Source of the DNA: Plazaster borealis
Taxonomy: Eukaryota > Echinodermata > Asteroidea > Forcipulatida > Labidiasteridae
Reading direction: 5' to 3'
DNA length: 64,000 nucleotides
NCBI GenBank assembly: GCA_021014325.1
Contig: CM037473.1
Location: 12,834,696-12,898,695, forward strand
In this document: one piece after another, positions 24,401 to 35,200 of the stretch
Layout: every line of letters starts with the position of its first letter
Numbering within the stretch: position 1 is the first letter of the stretch
Translations under genes and position numbers: made by a program
The notes under the pieces: generated by a model
What the model was told of the DNA's origin: nothing
The model's database searches: none
Seen by the model: the letters and a program-made list of their open reading frames with translations, nothing else

Positions 24401-26924
24401 CAGAAAATGCATGTTTGTCCTCTTTGTTTTCCAGAAAAACTATTATTATGTTTGTCATTGTCATTGTTTGTCATTGCTCTTTGTTTCTTTTCATTCTAGT
24501 CAAAGAACAGGAAAGCTAGAACACTTCCACTTGTGATGACTGCACCTCTCAACCTGGAGACTGGGACTCTGTTAGTTGTTGGAATACCACCACTCCCTGA
24601 GCTGGAACAAAGCTCAAGAAAGTAAGTCTCCTGACGATGACTAGAGCAAGCTAGTCGAAACGTTGAGACCAATCCAAGAACTGACTCCGCGGTAGTACAG
24701 TTAATTACGATCCTATAAGCTAAAGTAGTAGTCCCAGCCTAATTCTATACCTTCCGCCCAGGTAATAGATAATAAACAGGACAGTTCTTTTCAGAACTGA
24801 GAAGTCTCCCGAACACCCGAACAATCTACTCCGCGGTAATAGAATTAAGCAAGACAGTTCTCTAAGAACAAACTCTACCTAGTTCTCTAAGAACAAACTC
24901 TACCTGGCAAGTAGATACACACATGGTGTTACCGCAAACCAAATATATTGATACCTCACCATGCAATGCCTCAAATCCTATAAAGTAAGTCATGTAACAG
25001 TATCTTTCAGTTGACCTGTAATACCTGTATTGACCTCTTGCACCGATGTTAAACACGGTTTCTGTCTGTGACGGTTTTCCATTTGTTTGAGTCAAATTGC
25101 ATGGAAAGATATTGTGAGCATGTAAAGGCACACACATTGCCTAAAATGTTCACTGCAGAGCAGATCACATACTTAGGAAACCGACTCCCAAAATGGCACA
25201 ACCAAGATTTAATGCGTCAATGACATCAGGGCCCAATTTCATAGAGCTGCTAAGCACGGCAATTTGCTTAGCATGAAATTTCTTCCTTAATAAAAACAGG
25301 ATTACCAACCAAATTTCCATGTGTTGCATATTGCTTGTTACTGGTATTCAGCTGTTGTTTACTTATCCTGAAAATCACGTGGAAATTTTGTTGGCAATCC
25401 TGTTTTTGTCAAGGAAGAAATTTCATGCTAAGCAAATTGTTGTGCTTAGCAGCTCTATGAAATTGGGCCCAGGTAAATTGGGTCAATACACGACCATGGT
25501 ATTTCTTAAAAAGTGACCAGACTTATTATTATATTTTTCCAGCCTCAATTTGTTTAATTTTTATTACATGAATGAAAAGGACAGCTGCACCACAAGCAAG
25601 GTCTAGTACATGTATATGGTCAAAATTTTGAGACATTTTTTATACAATCATAATTTGTTTTCATTTTTCAGTTTCTTCGGAAGAGCTTTCGAACAAGCTG
25701 GAAAAAAGACAGGCTCAAGAATTCTCCTTGACAAATTTGACTCATCAGGTAAGAAGAAACACCTCTGGCTTTTAAAACCTTTCTTTTATTTAACCTTTAT
25801 ATTTTAAGTACGGTACTAAACAATCAACATAACATGAAATAACTCCAAAGAAAATATGTGAAACCAAACTTACATAACGCTGTAAATATATTTTAAACAA
25901 AGTAGTTAAAAACACTCAAATGCAATATAAATTGTTGTTGTTTATGCTGAAGAAAAAGGCAATAACACTATAAATACGCCCCCCAAAAATAATGAAGATC
26001 TAAGCACCAATCCATTTTAGGTCAAGTTCAGATGACCTCAGTTTTTTCCAGCATTACTGGGACGCACTTTCGCTTGCGTATGTGTCGTGCGCAAACTTTA
26101 TTGCTTGTCATGCCGTCGATTTGTACAGTTGTGTCAATATCATTGGTAGGAGATGCCTGTGATGTGTAAACAAATATATGAACACTCGGTGTATTTACGT
26201 CCTTGTAATAGCAGAAAACACTGGTACATGACATCTGTGCCCAATTTAATGGAACTGCTTACCACAGAATTCTGTGCTTACAGTGCCCTGTAAAGCGTGT
26301 GATTCTAAGGGAAGAATTCTGTTTTAATTAGTGCCGTGAAATTTGGACCTGCAAGGGATTGGTCAATAGATTTATATTAAATTATTTAGTTAATGCAATA
26401 AGGTGAGGTAGAAAGAAGCAAGTTTGTTGCAATCACATTTTGGAAAACTGCAACAAAGTTGTCTCTTTGTTAAAATTCCTAGCTGTAAAATCAAGCGAAC
26501 TCAAGACTTTTTTTACATGGAGTGCAAGATACTAACTTTTCCCCAACCCGAGTTACAGCCTGAGGGCACAAATGCAACCAAAATTGTTACAACTTTTAAA
26601 TAAAGTTAAATACAAACTTAATATTCCCTACACTGATATCTGGATTGTGATGGAAAAGGTTTGTTAAAATAAATTTTGAGCCGTCTTTGAAAATAACTAC
26701 ATCAGGCTCGGTTGTACCAAGATCTATGAGGGTGTCAAATAGAACTCAAAGTCCTTATTCCTAATTTTAAAAAGAAGTGATACATTTTTGTGAGTGCAAG
26801 AGACTGTCCTGTATGTGTGTTGAATAAGTTGTTCTTATTTTGTCTATTTGGATTTGCAGTGATCGAAATGAAGAATGAAGATCGGAGTAAATTCTTTGAC
26901 GCCCTTATCTCACTGCTGACATAG
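12423..26924 (+). CDS. CDC45: Cell division control protein 45 (CDC45), 18 exons, 566 aa
   Basis: CDC45 is the subunit that joins MCM2-7 and GINS to form the CMG replicative helicase, required for origin firing and fork progression in the nucleus. Exons: 12423-12473, 13375-13527, 14404-14541, 16513-16578, 17151-17222, 18138-18245, 18550-18611, 18800-18850, 19582-19701, 20617-20688, 21629-21787, 22347-22401, 22850-22900, 23414-23469, 23982-24204, 24500-24621, 25672-25748, 26860-26924. Total 1701 nt, 566 aa plus stop, the same length as human CDC45. Diagnostic stretches are [17 protein letters not shown], the DHH/RecJ-like [33 protein letters not shown], an acidic loop (about residues 128-150) ending in a basic [25 protein letters not shown] and C-terminal [10 protein letters not shown]. 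The intron after exon 9 is U12-type. Exon 3 has three tandem acceptors; upstream choices add 18 or 36 aa. Confidence 0.97.
13854..14196. mobile_element. AAGGCACTGGACAC-type MITE, copy 1
   Basis: Terminal inverted repeats AAGGCACTGGACACATTTGG and its partner ending GTGTCCAGTGCCTT, flanked by TA on both sides (TTA...TAA). The 343-bp element is non-coding and sits in CDC45 intron 2. Homologous sequence occurs at 37400-37769, in part at 58310-58470, and decayed and inverted at 20395-20556. Confidence 0.85.
14296..14457 (+). repeat. CDC45: In-frame 54-bp triplication of the CDC45 exon 3 acceptor
   Basis: The unit CACAG followed by CTTGAGTTTGTTGTCATGAT and GTAACGCTT occurs three times at exact 54-bp spacing. 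Potential exon starts are 14296, 14350 and 14404. Each copy includes the acceptor AG and 13 codons of exon start, then TTATTATTTTGTCACAG in copies 1 and 2. No stop codon interrupts the three copies. The 14404 start gives the length that matches human CDC45. Confidence 0.93.
16188..16377. repeat. GGGCCCAATTTCAT-family fragment
   Basis: The right end reads GCAGCTCTGTGAAATTGGGC. The interior carries GCTTAAGCAG, TTACCAGCC and GGCTGATAATC phrases shared with the complete copies at 21277 and 25229. Confidence 0.55.
19903..20300 (+). mobile_element. SINE copy interrupted by a TIR element
   Basis: Left part 19903-19947 (GTGTCGTGGCCGATCGGTCC, tRNA-like head) and right part from 20177 (CAGGTCATGTCGCTTACGTC, then GAGCAAGACACTTAATCAT) are pieces of the tRNA-derived SINE seen at 7255-7545. 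They are separated by a 225-bp element with terminal inverted repeats. Confidence 0.6.
19948..20172. mobile_element. TIR element GCCATATTTTTGACCGCG, copy A
   Basis: Ends GCCATATTTTTGACCGCG and CGCGGTCAAAGATACGGC are inverted partners, flanked on both sides by AATTG. The interior is non-coding (GTTTACTTGTTTTTCATCAC, TTGCATCAATGACGAAATAC). The same element lies inverted at 36895-37115. Confidence 0.85.
20395..20556 (-). mobile_element. Decayed AAGGCACTGGACAC-type MITE fragment
   Basis: Read on the minus strand it shows AAAGCACAAGGACACAATGT, GTCAAAGACAAGT and ACAAACCTGTGAAAGTTTGA, matching one end and the interior of the copy at 13854 in order. Confidence 0.65.
20697..20925. repeat. Dispersed GGCCAAATGCAAGTTAAAAC repeat, copy A
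   Basis: Shares AACACC(T/C)GAGGACCAGTC, GGCTGGCTAGTTCAGTGTTG and the CTGGTCCTG(C/T)TGGCTAG end with 28000-28205. It lies in a CDC45 intron and carries no coding capacity that I recognise. Confidence 0.8.
21277..21469. mobile_element. GGGCCCAATTTCAT palindromic element
   Basis: Left end GGGCCCAATTTCATAGAGCT and right end AGCTCTATGAAATTTGGCCC are near-perfect inverted partners. The interior adds paired TGCTTAAGC, ACCAGCC and GGCTGGTATC stretches, so nearly the whole 193 bp folds on itself. It lies in a CDC45 intron. Confidence 0.85.
23321..23362 (-). ncRNA. Hammerhead ribozyme-like motif
   Basis: On the minus strand CCTGAAGAC is followed by GATCAG-AGCACA-CTGATC and then GAAACATTGAG. This fits the hammerhead core CUGANGA, a 6-bp stem II with a 6-nt loop, and GAAA. 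The surrounding sequence (GTTGTTACAGCACC, CACCACAGATC) recurs in part near 38820-38880. Stem III and the cleavage triplet could not be settled by eye. Confidence 0.5.
24631..24670 (+). ncRNA. Hammerhead ribozyme-like motif abutting CDC45 exon 16 donor
   Basis: CTGACGAT, then GACTAG-AGCAAG-CTAGTC, then GAAACGTTGAG. It has the same architecture as 23321-23362 but different stem bases that still pair. It starts only 9 nt after the exon 16 boundary at 24621. The next 230 bp (CTCCGCGGTA direct repeats, tandem TTCTCTAAGAACAAACTC) look like the remainder of an inserted element. Confidence 0.5.
24670..24905. mobile_element. Probable retroelement-derived insert in CDC45 intron 16
   Basis: Contains internal direct repeats: GACTCCGCGGTAGTACAGTTAA / TACTCCGCGGTAATAGAATTAA (imperfect), and TTCTCTAAGAACAAACTCTA twice in tandem. 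It follows directly on the hammerhead-like motif. No open reading frame is visible. Confidence 0.45.
25229..25470. mobile_element. GGGCCCAATTTCAT palindromic element, best copy
   Basis: GGGCCCAATTTCATAGAGCT at the left and AGCTCTATGAAATTGGGCCC at the right are exact inverted complements. The inner arms (GCTAAGCAC / GTGCTTAGC, AAGAAATTTCATGC partners) continue the pairing over most of its 242 bp. It lies in a CDC45 intron. Confidence 0.9.
26237..26350. repeat. GGGCCCAATTTCAT-family short copy
   Basis: TGCCCAATTTAATGGAACTG at the left and TGCCGTGAAATTTGGACC at the right, with CCACAGAATTCTGTGCTTAC inside. This is the GCTCTGCTTACC-type subfamily, decayed. Confidence 0.6.
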
Positions 26925-29222
26925 GAATACATGCATTATAATTTCACATACTGGGTATGTACATAGTCTTTATCAACATCATCAGTTATTTTATTTGTTT
27001 AAAGGTAAAGAACAGCGTTGGGTTCTTAGAAGACTTTTCTGAAGTAACACATATTACACAAATAATGTATGAATATGCCACCACAATGGAGGCTCAGTTT
27101 TTGAGAAATGTCATATAACCAAAGTCAAGTCATACAAATTTCACACAAGATTGATGTGTGGACTACTGTGGTTTACTGTCAGAAACAAATGTCCAACTTA
27201 TTTATGTGTATATAACAAATCACTTTTTCATGGAGCTTGTGGTTAACAAAAAGTTGTACAAAATATTAAGAAAACAAGCTTGTGTTTGTAAATTGTACAT
27301 AGTGTAAATTATTAAGATGCTTAAACCCATGCCATTATGTGAAATGTTAGTTTTAGTGCGATGATATTAGAATGAACTGACCATAAGCTACAAGAACTGA
27401 CCATGTAGCTCTCAAAATAACTAACTTGACAATTAAATGAGGCAGTGCTATTTTCTTTGTAAAGGCGGGTTATACTCAAAGAGGGCCTACCACATGTTTT
27501 AATGGTTTAGGGATACACTGGGTTCTGTTTGATTCACGTTGTGCTATGAATTTGTAATTGTTTGTATGAGTTATGCAGAGCCCCAACTTGCAAGAAATTT
27601 ATAAAGGATTGTGTGCTGTACTACCTTGTCCATATGCCATGTACAAGTTTGTAATTAAAAAATAATGAATGAGCTGAAATTATATATTTAAAATAAATTT
27701 ATTTCAGTTGAAATAATGCTATCCAGGAATGCCCACAAAAAAAGGCCTTGCTTGTATGTGATATCACTTGTGGAACAAAACGTCTGTAATTCAATGCTAC
27801 ATACATTGCATGTACTGTTGTGGGAGCACAAGCTTTTTTTTACATTTCTCATTCCATCAGTGATCTTACATGTAAATACATAACGAGCCAGGTTTGTTAG
27901 GGAAGGCTTTCCCAGGTAGCGTTATTTTAAATGAAATAAATTGGGGGGGGGGGGTGTGTGAAAAGGGGGTCTCAACTGATTACATACTTTTAAATGGCAG
28001 GGTTCTCCCTTAACAGTGGTTCGCTGGCCAAATGCTAGTTAAAACACCCGAGGACCAGTCAAAATACACTCCAAGTGGTCTGGCTGGCTAGTTCAGTGTT
28101 GAACAGCATCCATATTTAATATGAATTATGGACAAGTGCAAAAGCTGACGGACCAGTTTACTGGTCCTGTTGGCTAGTCACTGAAAAAGTTGAGCAAAAA
28201 CCCTGATATGGACAAGGTAGTACGGTACATTTAAAGATAATGTTAGTCTAATCATATTTTTTTAAATAACCCTCTCTTATTTTAAAATGTCGAGTTTTTG
28301 CACAATTTGAAATTGTTTAACTAAATGAATCTTCAAGGAAGTTCTTGTTATAAATATCTTTAAAAATAAATAGTCCAAGACATCAAAATGTGTACAACAT
28401 GAGCGGAACACTGATAAATATATTATCCATCTTCTAAAACAGAAAAACATGTACACATATTATCTTTGGTATATTAAATATAGTAAATTACATTTTGTGA
28501 TAATTTTAATTTGTATATATAGATTTCAATAAATAGTTTAATTTCTTTCAATATATTAGTACAAATTGAGATTATAGGTAATGTAATGTCATTCATTTGA
28601 ACACAACAATAAATACATTAATTTCAGGTATAAATTTAGTCTGGCTTTACAAAAGTGGGAAAACAATTTAAAGTGATTTCTATAATAACTTATCGCATGA
28701 ATGTAAATAAAGTGTGAAAGATAAAAATATTTAGAAGAAAACAAAATTTGAGTCGTTACTCTTGTTTTATGCGAGGGTCGTGGGTCTGAATCCTAACACA
28801 GTAAGTAGTTTGCGGATTTGTGTCCCGCAGGACTCAAAAAGCAATGACAATGGTTATCTGAAGTCGGAGTAAGGGGGCAAGCAAAATATTAACGTTTAAT
28901 TTTGTCGGTTGAAAAACCAAAACTCAAACTTGATTGCGATAAACCCATTTGATGAATACAATTTGCATACTACACTTGCTTGAATTTGGCAATGTATCTG
29001 CTTTCTAAATACATGTTTGTCAATATGGCATATGACACAGTGCGTCTCACACATTCACCACACTGGCTTTTTAAATGCAAGTTGTTTGTACCATGATACA
29101 TAAGTGGTTATACTACATAGATCTGTATTCTACAAAATTCACATTATAAGAAGAGTTTATTGACTTGATGTGATCTCTGAAATAATCTGAGGTTCACAAT
29201 GGTGATGGAATTAGGAAGTCTC
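26925..29222. other. CDC45-HFM1 tail-to-tail spacer with 3' UTRs
   Basis: A candidate CDC45 polyadenylation signal AATAAA lies at 27692-27697, giving a 3' UTR of about 0.8 kb. A candidate HFM1 signal lies on the minus strand at 29161-29156 (AATAAA), about 60 nt after its stop. Between them are a poly-G run at about 27944-27954, the dispersed repeat at 28000-28205 and very AT-rich DNA. I see no gene. Confidence 0.6.
28000..28205. repeat. Dispersed GGCCAAATGCTAGTTAAAAC repeat, copy B
   Basis: Same family as 20697-20925, with GAGGACCAGTCAAAAT, GGCTGGCTAGTTCAGTGTTG and CTGGTCCTGTTGGCTAG in the same order and orientation. Confidence 0.8.
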
Positions 29223-32200
29223 TTAGAATATTCCTTGGAAGATCTGATCAAACACCGCTTGTGCATCGTCAGCAGCTTCGGGAGAACTGAAGGAGAGATA
29301 AGAGAGGGTATGGAAAGTTACAGCGTATATCCTAAGGGTAAGTGTAGATGGTCCATTTAAAGCATGATGTTTTACTCATTTGCTTGAATCCATCATGGAT
29401 TAAGTAGCTCACCTAGTGATCAAATAAGATGCAGCATGACAACTGTCAGAATGAGGAGTACTAATGACAAATTGCTGAGAAATAATTTAACAGACTTTGT
29501 ATACAAAACAAAACTTTGCACAAGCTATGTGCACACACAGTATTAAATATATTTGGAATGCTCTAGGCAATGTGAATTCAGATAAATTTAATTATTTTTT
29601 TCCAATTTGAGGGCACAATAGTTTGTACAATAAGTACCTCACCAAGTGATCGAATAAGATGCAGCATGACAACTGTCATAGAATGAGGAGTACTAATGAC
29701 AAATTGCTGAGAAATAATTTAACACACTTTGTATACAAAACAAAACTTTGCACAAGCTATGTGCACACACAGTATTAAATATATTTGGAATGCTCTAGGC
29801 AATGTGAATTCAGATAAATTTAATTATTTTTTTCCAATTTGAGGGTACAATAGTTTGCATTTTATTTGTTCCCGTTTGAAGTCAGATCAATAAGTATAAA
29901 ATAAAACTCACTTGTTGGGTACTGCAGAGAAGAAGTTTCTTGTTTTCTGCCTTCTCAGAAGTGGACTGCAAACTTGTCTTCTCCACAGTGTACTTCCACG
30001 TTCTGAGGAAGTTGGAGTAGAGTGTAGACTTGGCTCGGGAGGAGAGCCAAGACTTGACTTGGGGGAATGGTTTTTGAGCTGTCTTGATGGTGGAGAACCT
30101 ATGCGATGTGGGCCAGGGGTGTCCGACAACCTTGGACTTATCATAGAACTCTTTGGAAAACCATCCCCCTGTCTTGCACCAGACGAAAGTCTCGTTATTG
30201 GAGTGGCGGCATCCAATGATTTTGACTGTGAAATTGCATCAAGTGGATTCTTATAGACCAGAGATGCAGTCGACATGTGCCAAAAATCTCCTGCTGAGGG
30301 TCGGGAAAATGACGTTGGAGAGATTTCTGGCGAGTACATCAACTTCATTGAACCAGGCACTCCAGCTTCATCTTTGGTTAAATCCTCTTTGGGGAGGGAT
30401 ACAGCTGTCATAGAATAGAGCGGGCTTTGGTTCTTTTGACTTGATAGAACAGGACAACTACCAGAACCAAAAGGTACAGATTTACGTAAAGGCTGAAATC
30501 CATAACGCTGGGCCGAAGATGGAATATCGGAAGATTGTGAGGGATTTATGTTTCTACGGTTCTGCTGGATTGAAGTAGTAGGAAGACCTTTATCAGACGA
30601 AGTTAATTCATTTGGTTGAATATCTGGAAGTTTGTTTAGATGAGTGACTTGGGATTGAAGATGACTTATATCAGTCAGTTTTGGTTCTGCCGTCCCTTGC
30701 TGATGTCTTAATTCACCCTGTTCCTTCTTGTGAGAAACTGGAGCAGACACGGCCTGGCAGTCTCTCTTAAACTGAAAATTAAGAAAGGAAATATTTTAAA
30801 TCTAAACACTCCCAATGTTGATGGTTTGAGGGAAATACCTCTTAATATGTTTGTGTGCTGCCTCTGAAAAAGAGCTGGGCCCAATTTCATATTGCTGCTT
30901 ACCACAGCAATCTGTGCTTAGGTTGCTACGTAAAGCCTATGATTGTATGGGCCGTAAGTGTCTAATTCTGTGGTAAGCCTGAAACTGTTCAGAAGAAAAT
31001 GGTGCTTAGCAATTTGTTTTGCAAAGCAAAAATTTACAGGAAACCAGTCACGAACAAGATACATACGTGGTATTTTGGCTGCTAACATGTTTCTGTTAAT
31101 AGGATTTTTTAGTGCTAAGCATTATTTTGTGCTTAACAGCTTTCTGAAATTGGGCACAATTTGTAAAAACAACAATTTTCTTTAGGAAAAACAATAAGAA
31201 CACAATGAGTGTTGCAACAACAACTTCTTTCGGCATTGTTTTTTTTTCATCAGAGCTAACATTTAACAAACAAAAAATCACTTAAAAATTCATTGGTTAG
31301 AAATCAATGTTATGCTAATGATGCCTTATTCCGAGCTTGTGTTATAATATTTCTCCTGTTGATGATAGAGACATCTTCCTTACCATTCCCTGTGTAGATC
31401 TTGCATTAATAGCTTCCTGTGACTCCACTTCTAGACAGCTGTTCAGAAACTCCTCATCTGAGCTGGAGTTCATAGTGTATGGATTACTGTCAAGACTCAA
31501 CTCTTCATCAGATGAGATGACAAAGGGTTGGTCCTCGTTGAAATCCACTCCCTGGTCTTGTCTTGATGCTTCAATGTGAAAGTGTTCAGAATATAAGGGT
31601 ATTTTTTTCTGCTGAATTGTTTAAACTGCTTTTTAAATACTGCCTTAAAAAAGAAAACTACCGATTTGTGGACTGTTTAAGGACTAAACTAGGCCTAGAG
31701 AAATCCCACACTTTAAAATCTGAATTATCTGTTAAAATTTAATGTGAAAGCAACTGCTAATAGTGATGTTTTACATTAATTGTTAAAACCAGTTCAAACC
31801 TTTGATAATGTAATGGTAACAAGTATATCAATACTCCAAATCTCAAGAAAAGCTAGTTCTGAAGTTACTGTCAACATAAGGTAACACATTGAATATACAT
31901 AACTTACATACTATGTTGTTAGAAAAGAGTTAACAATAAATAGTTAACAACACATATTTTAATGTAATAACTGCAATTATGATGACACATTGTATAGATT
32001 TGCGGGGGAAAGACAAAGGCAACAAAACCAACTTATTTTTGCACCACAATTACATCCACATCTGAGTATACTGGAAATCTGTACAATATTCCAGCAACAA
32101 CCCAAGAAAAATACATAAATTTGTTGATAATTCTTGAACACACTTAATATTCTTATAAGTTCATGAGAGCAATCTTCAAAACTGTACATACCTTTTATCA

Positions 32201-35200
32201 TCTGATGCTGAAAGACTGGTGAGTTACTGATGCAAGTCTTACTGGTTTTAGGCAGTGTTTTTGTCTCTTCAGTTGTTGTGTATGCCATGCTTTTGGGTCT
32301 AGTTGATGATGACTTTGTTGTATGTGTGTTGGATGAAGCCAGACAGGATGTCATAGCTGATTTTGCTGTTCTAAATTCATTGGCTCTGCCACCGCTGTTG
32401 GTGTATGGTGCTTGCCTGGAAAATAAAATTAAAATATATTCATGTTCCCTATGCATTGGTTGGTGAATTTTAGAATTTGTCAAGCTATTAAGTTACCAAC
32501 AATATATTTTTGTGAGTAATCAAAGACACTTTGGTTGAATTTGAACCAATTATACCCAACCAAAAGAAGTTAAGTAATGGATTTATTAATGACTGATTCA
32601 TTTCAACCTTATATAGTTGTATAATATCGCTTGTTTTAAGACGTTGTCACATGGTTGTTTAAGTTTGTATTATTTATTTTCTTTGATTTGTGGTTGAACA
32701 AAGAAAAATTGACTAGAGCGGGATTTGAATCAACGAACTCCGGTTTAACGTGCCGGTGCTCTACCAACTGAGCTATCGAGCCCTATGTTGGCATTTATTT
32801 TATGTGAATCGTTGACTCTTGCTGATGAAGTCACGATAGAGAACAATTTGCCATTTACTTTTTTTTTTTTAAGTGAGAATTCTGAAATAAATCATAGCCT
32901 ATTATTTGTGTTTAGGGGTAGAAATCATCATGATCCCTGAACTGAGTTTCACATAATCAATCATGATTTTATTGTCATTACATTTATAATTACCTTGCTG
33001 CTACTTTGTTACTAGAGGGCCACATTGGAGTGAGTCCCATTGGTGGTGAGGAGACAACACTTGTTTCTTCTGTTGGTTGTTTGCTGATAGGAGACTTCCA
33101 AGCAAAGACCTGACCTCTGCGTCTAACGCTCTCTGATAATGAACTGCTTGGCTGTGACATACCGCGATACTGACCATGTGGCTGTGGATGGAGGTTTGCT
33201 GATGCTGCTTTGTTTATGTCTGACTGCTGCTGTTGTGGATCATGATACTGATTTGCTGATGCTTGTTTAAAGGTGGTTGAAACTTGCTGACGAGGATCAG
33301 GTTTTTCTTGTTGATGCTGGTTGATTGGTGCTGACTTGAAGGTAGCCATTTGCTGAGGTCGATGTGGATCAAACTGTTGCTGATTTGCTGATGCCTGTTT
33401 GAAGGGGGTTAACACCCGCTGACGTGGATCATATTGTTTGAGCTGGTTTGTAGATGCTGCACTTGCTGCTTCAAGTATGCGAGCGGTTGGCTGTTGTCCA
33501 AGTTGTAGTTGTTGTCGTTTTACTGATGCAGGTTTGAAAATGTAGGAGAGCTGGTGTTGTTGATTTTGTTGTCGTTGTGGATGCAGGTTTGCTGATGCTT
33601 GATTGGACGGCATGTCCCAAGGCTGCTTGTTAGACTCATTGAAAGCTGGAAAAACATCAAATTTACATTGAATTCAGTTAAAAACTTCATTAATTTTTGT
33701 GTAATGACTGCATGAGAGTAAGAAATATTGGATTAAAAATGATAATATTTAAATCTGGAAAGCCAACATGTTGACAATCACTGATCTCCAGTGGATCCTA
33801 CTTACACTGACTGCTGATGTGGTCAACCTGGGAGCTACTGTCCAAGGAAAAATCCTCTAGGTCTGAATCCGACCAGGACATATCTCCATCCTCAATATTC
33901 CTTTTGTCTACAACCCAGGGTGTCGTGTCTTGAGAGATTGGAAGTGGATCTATAAGTAACACAATAAATGTGTCAATTTAAGATGAAATAAAAGTGGTAA
34001 TGAATAAGGGTTTCTTTGTTTTACAGAAACCAGTTTGCTTCTGTTTGTATAGACGCCTTGCACTGATTGTTATATGCATCTACTGTCTGCCCATGGTCTG
34101 CCATAAAGGAGTCAATTGAATAAGATAAGGTTTAACTGCAAGTGTCAACTAAAAAGCTCACTGCACAGTAACTCATTTGGTGCTCGATATGGGGCATGGT
34201 GGTACCCCCCCCCCCACTATTGTGTCTTCATTGTGTGCATGGAAGCCATCAGGAATGGAATTCTTTAGAGGATTTTAGGGGGGTACTTCTGTACTAGAGG
34301 AAAATTTTTTTTTTTTTTAAATGGGAACATTGTGGGGAGGGGGTACTCTCTTTAAGAATATACTAATCTTATCCTTCATCCTCAATGCGTTGATGTGTTC
34401 AAATTTAGTTGGCATTTCTTTTTTTGTTGACAAAGGATTATGTTGACTATACATATTGATCATTGAAGATTTTTAATTGGAACAGATACAAAAAACAATA
34501 TGTTTTTTTAAATTAATTTAATTCAATCCATTAATACACTTAGTATCATATAATAAAAAAAAGTTATGGGGCCTATAATGCCGAATATAGAAATAAACCT
34601 TGTCTAAATTTTAAAACCATGCAACCAAGATAACAAACTAAAAATAGTAATGACTATTTGGGGATGTTTATTATATCAGAGCATTATTTTGTTTCTTTGT
34701 AAATCATCATTTTCCGTTACATAAAAAGTTCTTAATTTGCATTATTAACTTACCTTCACAGCTGACTTCGTCTTCCGCATCCTCCATTGTTACTCCCTGA
34801 CACCTGGTCTGTTGATACATATCCAGCATCTCCCATCCTTTAGCGGCTGATTGGGGAGCAGGTGTCCTTGGGGTACCCATGAGGCTGGGTGTGGACGATG
34901 AGGAGGGGGATGGAACCACTGCCTTCGATTGAGGTGTAAAGGAGAATCTATCTAGGTCAACACTGCACGTAGTGCTTCCTTGTTTTGCCTGTATCAAAAC
35001 AAACAACAATTTCATGTGAAGATGCATTACACAGAAATGTTTTTATTAAATTCAATATAATGAAACCAGACTGGGACTTCCTCTTGAAGGGGTCAGCCGT
35101 GACATTCTTCCAAAATCCGGTATATGTACATATTGTTACACACAGGCATACAACATTTCAGCTCATCTGGGTCAAATTTCATTGCTCTGCTTACTGAAGA

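Noticed and set aside
29908..30750. HFM1 exon 33 read as a separate 280-aa gene
   Set aside because: The frame opens at an acceptor in phase with the upstream exon and closes by splicing to the conserved last exon. There is no independent start context.
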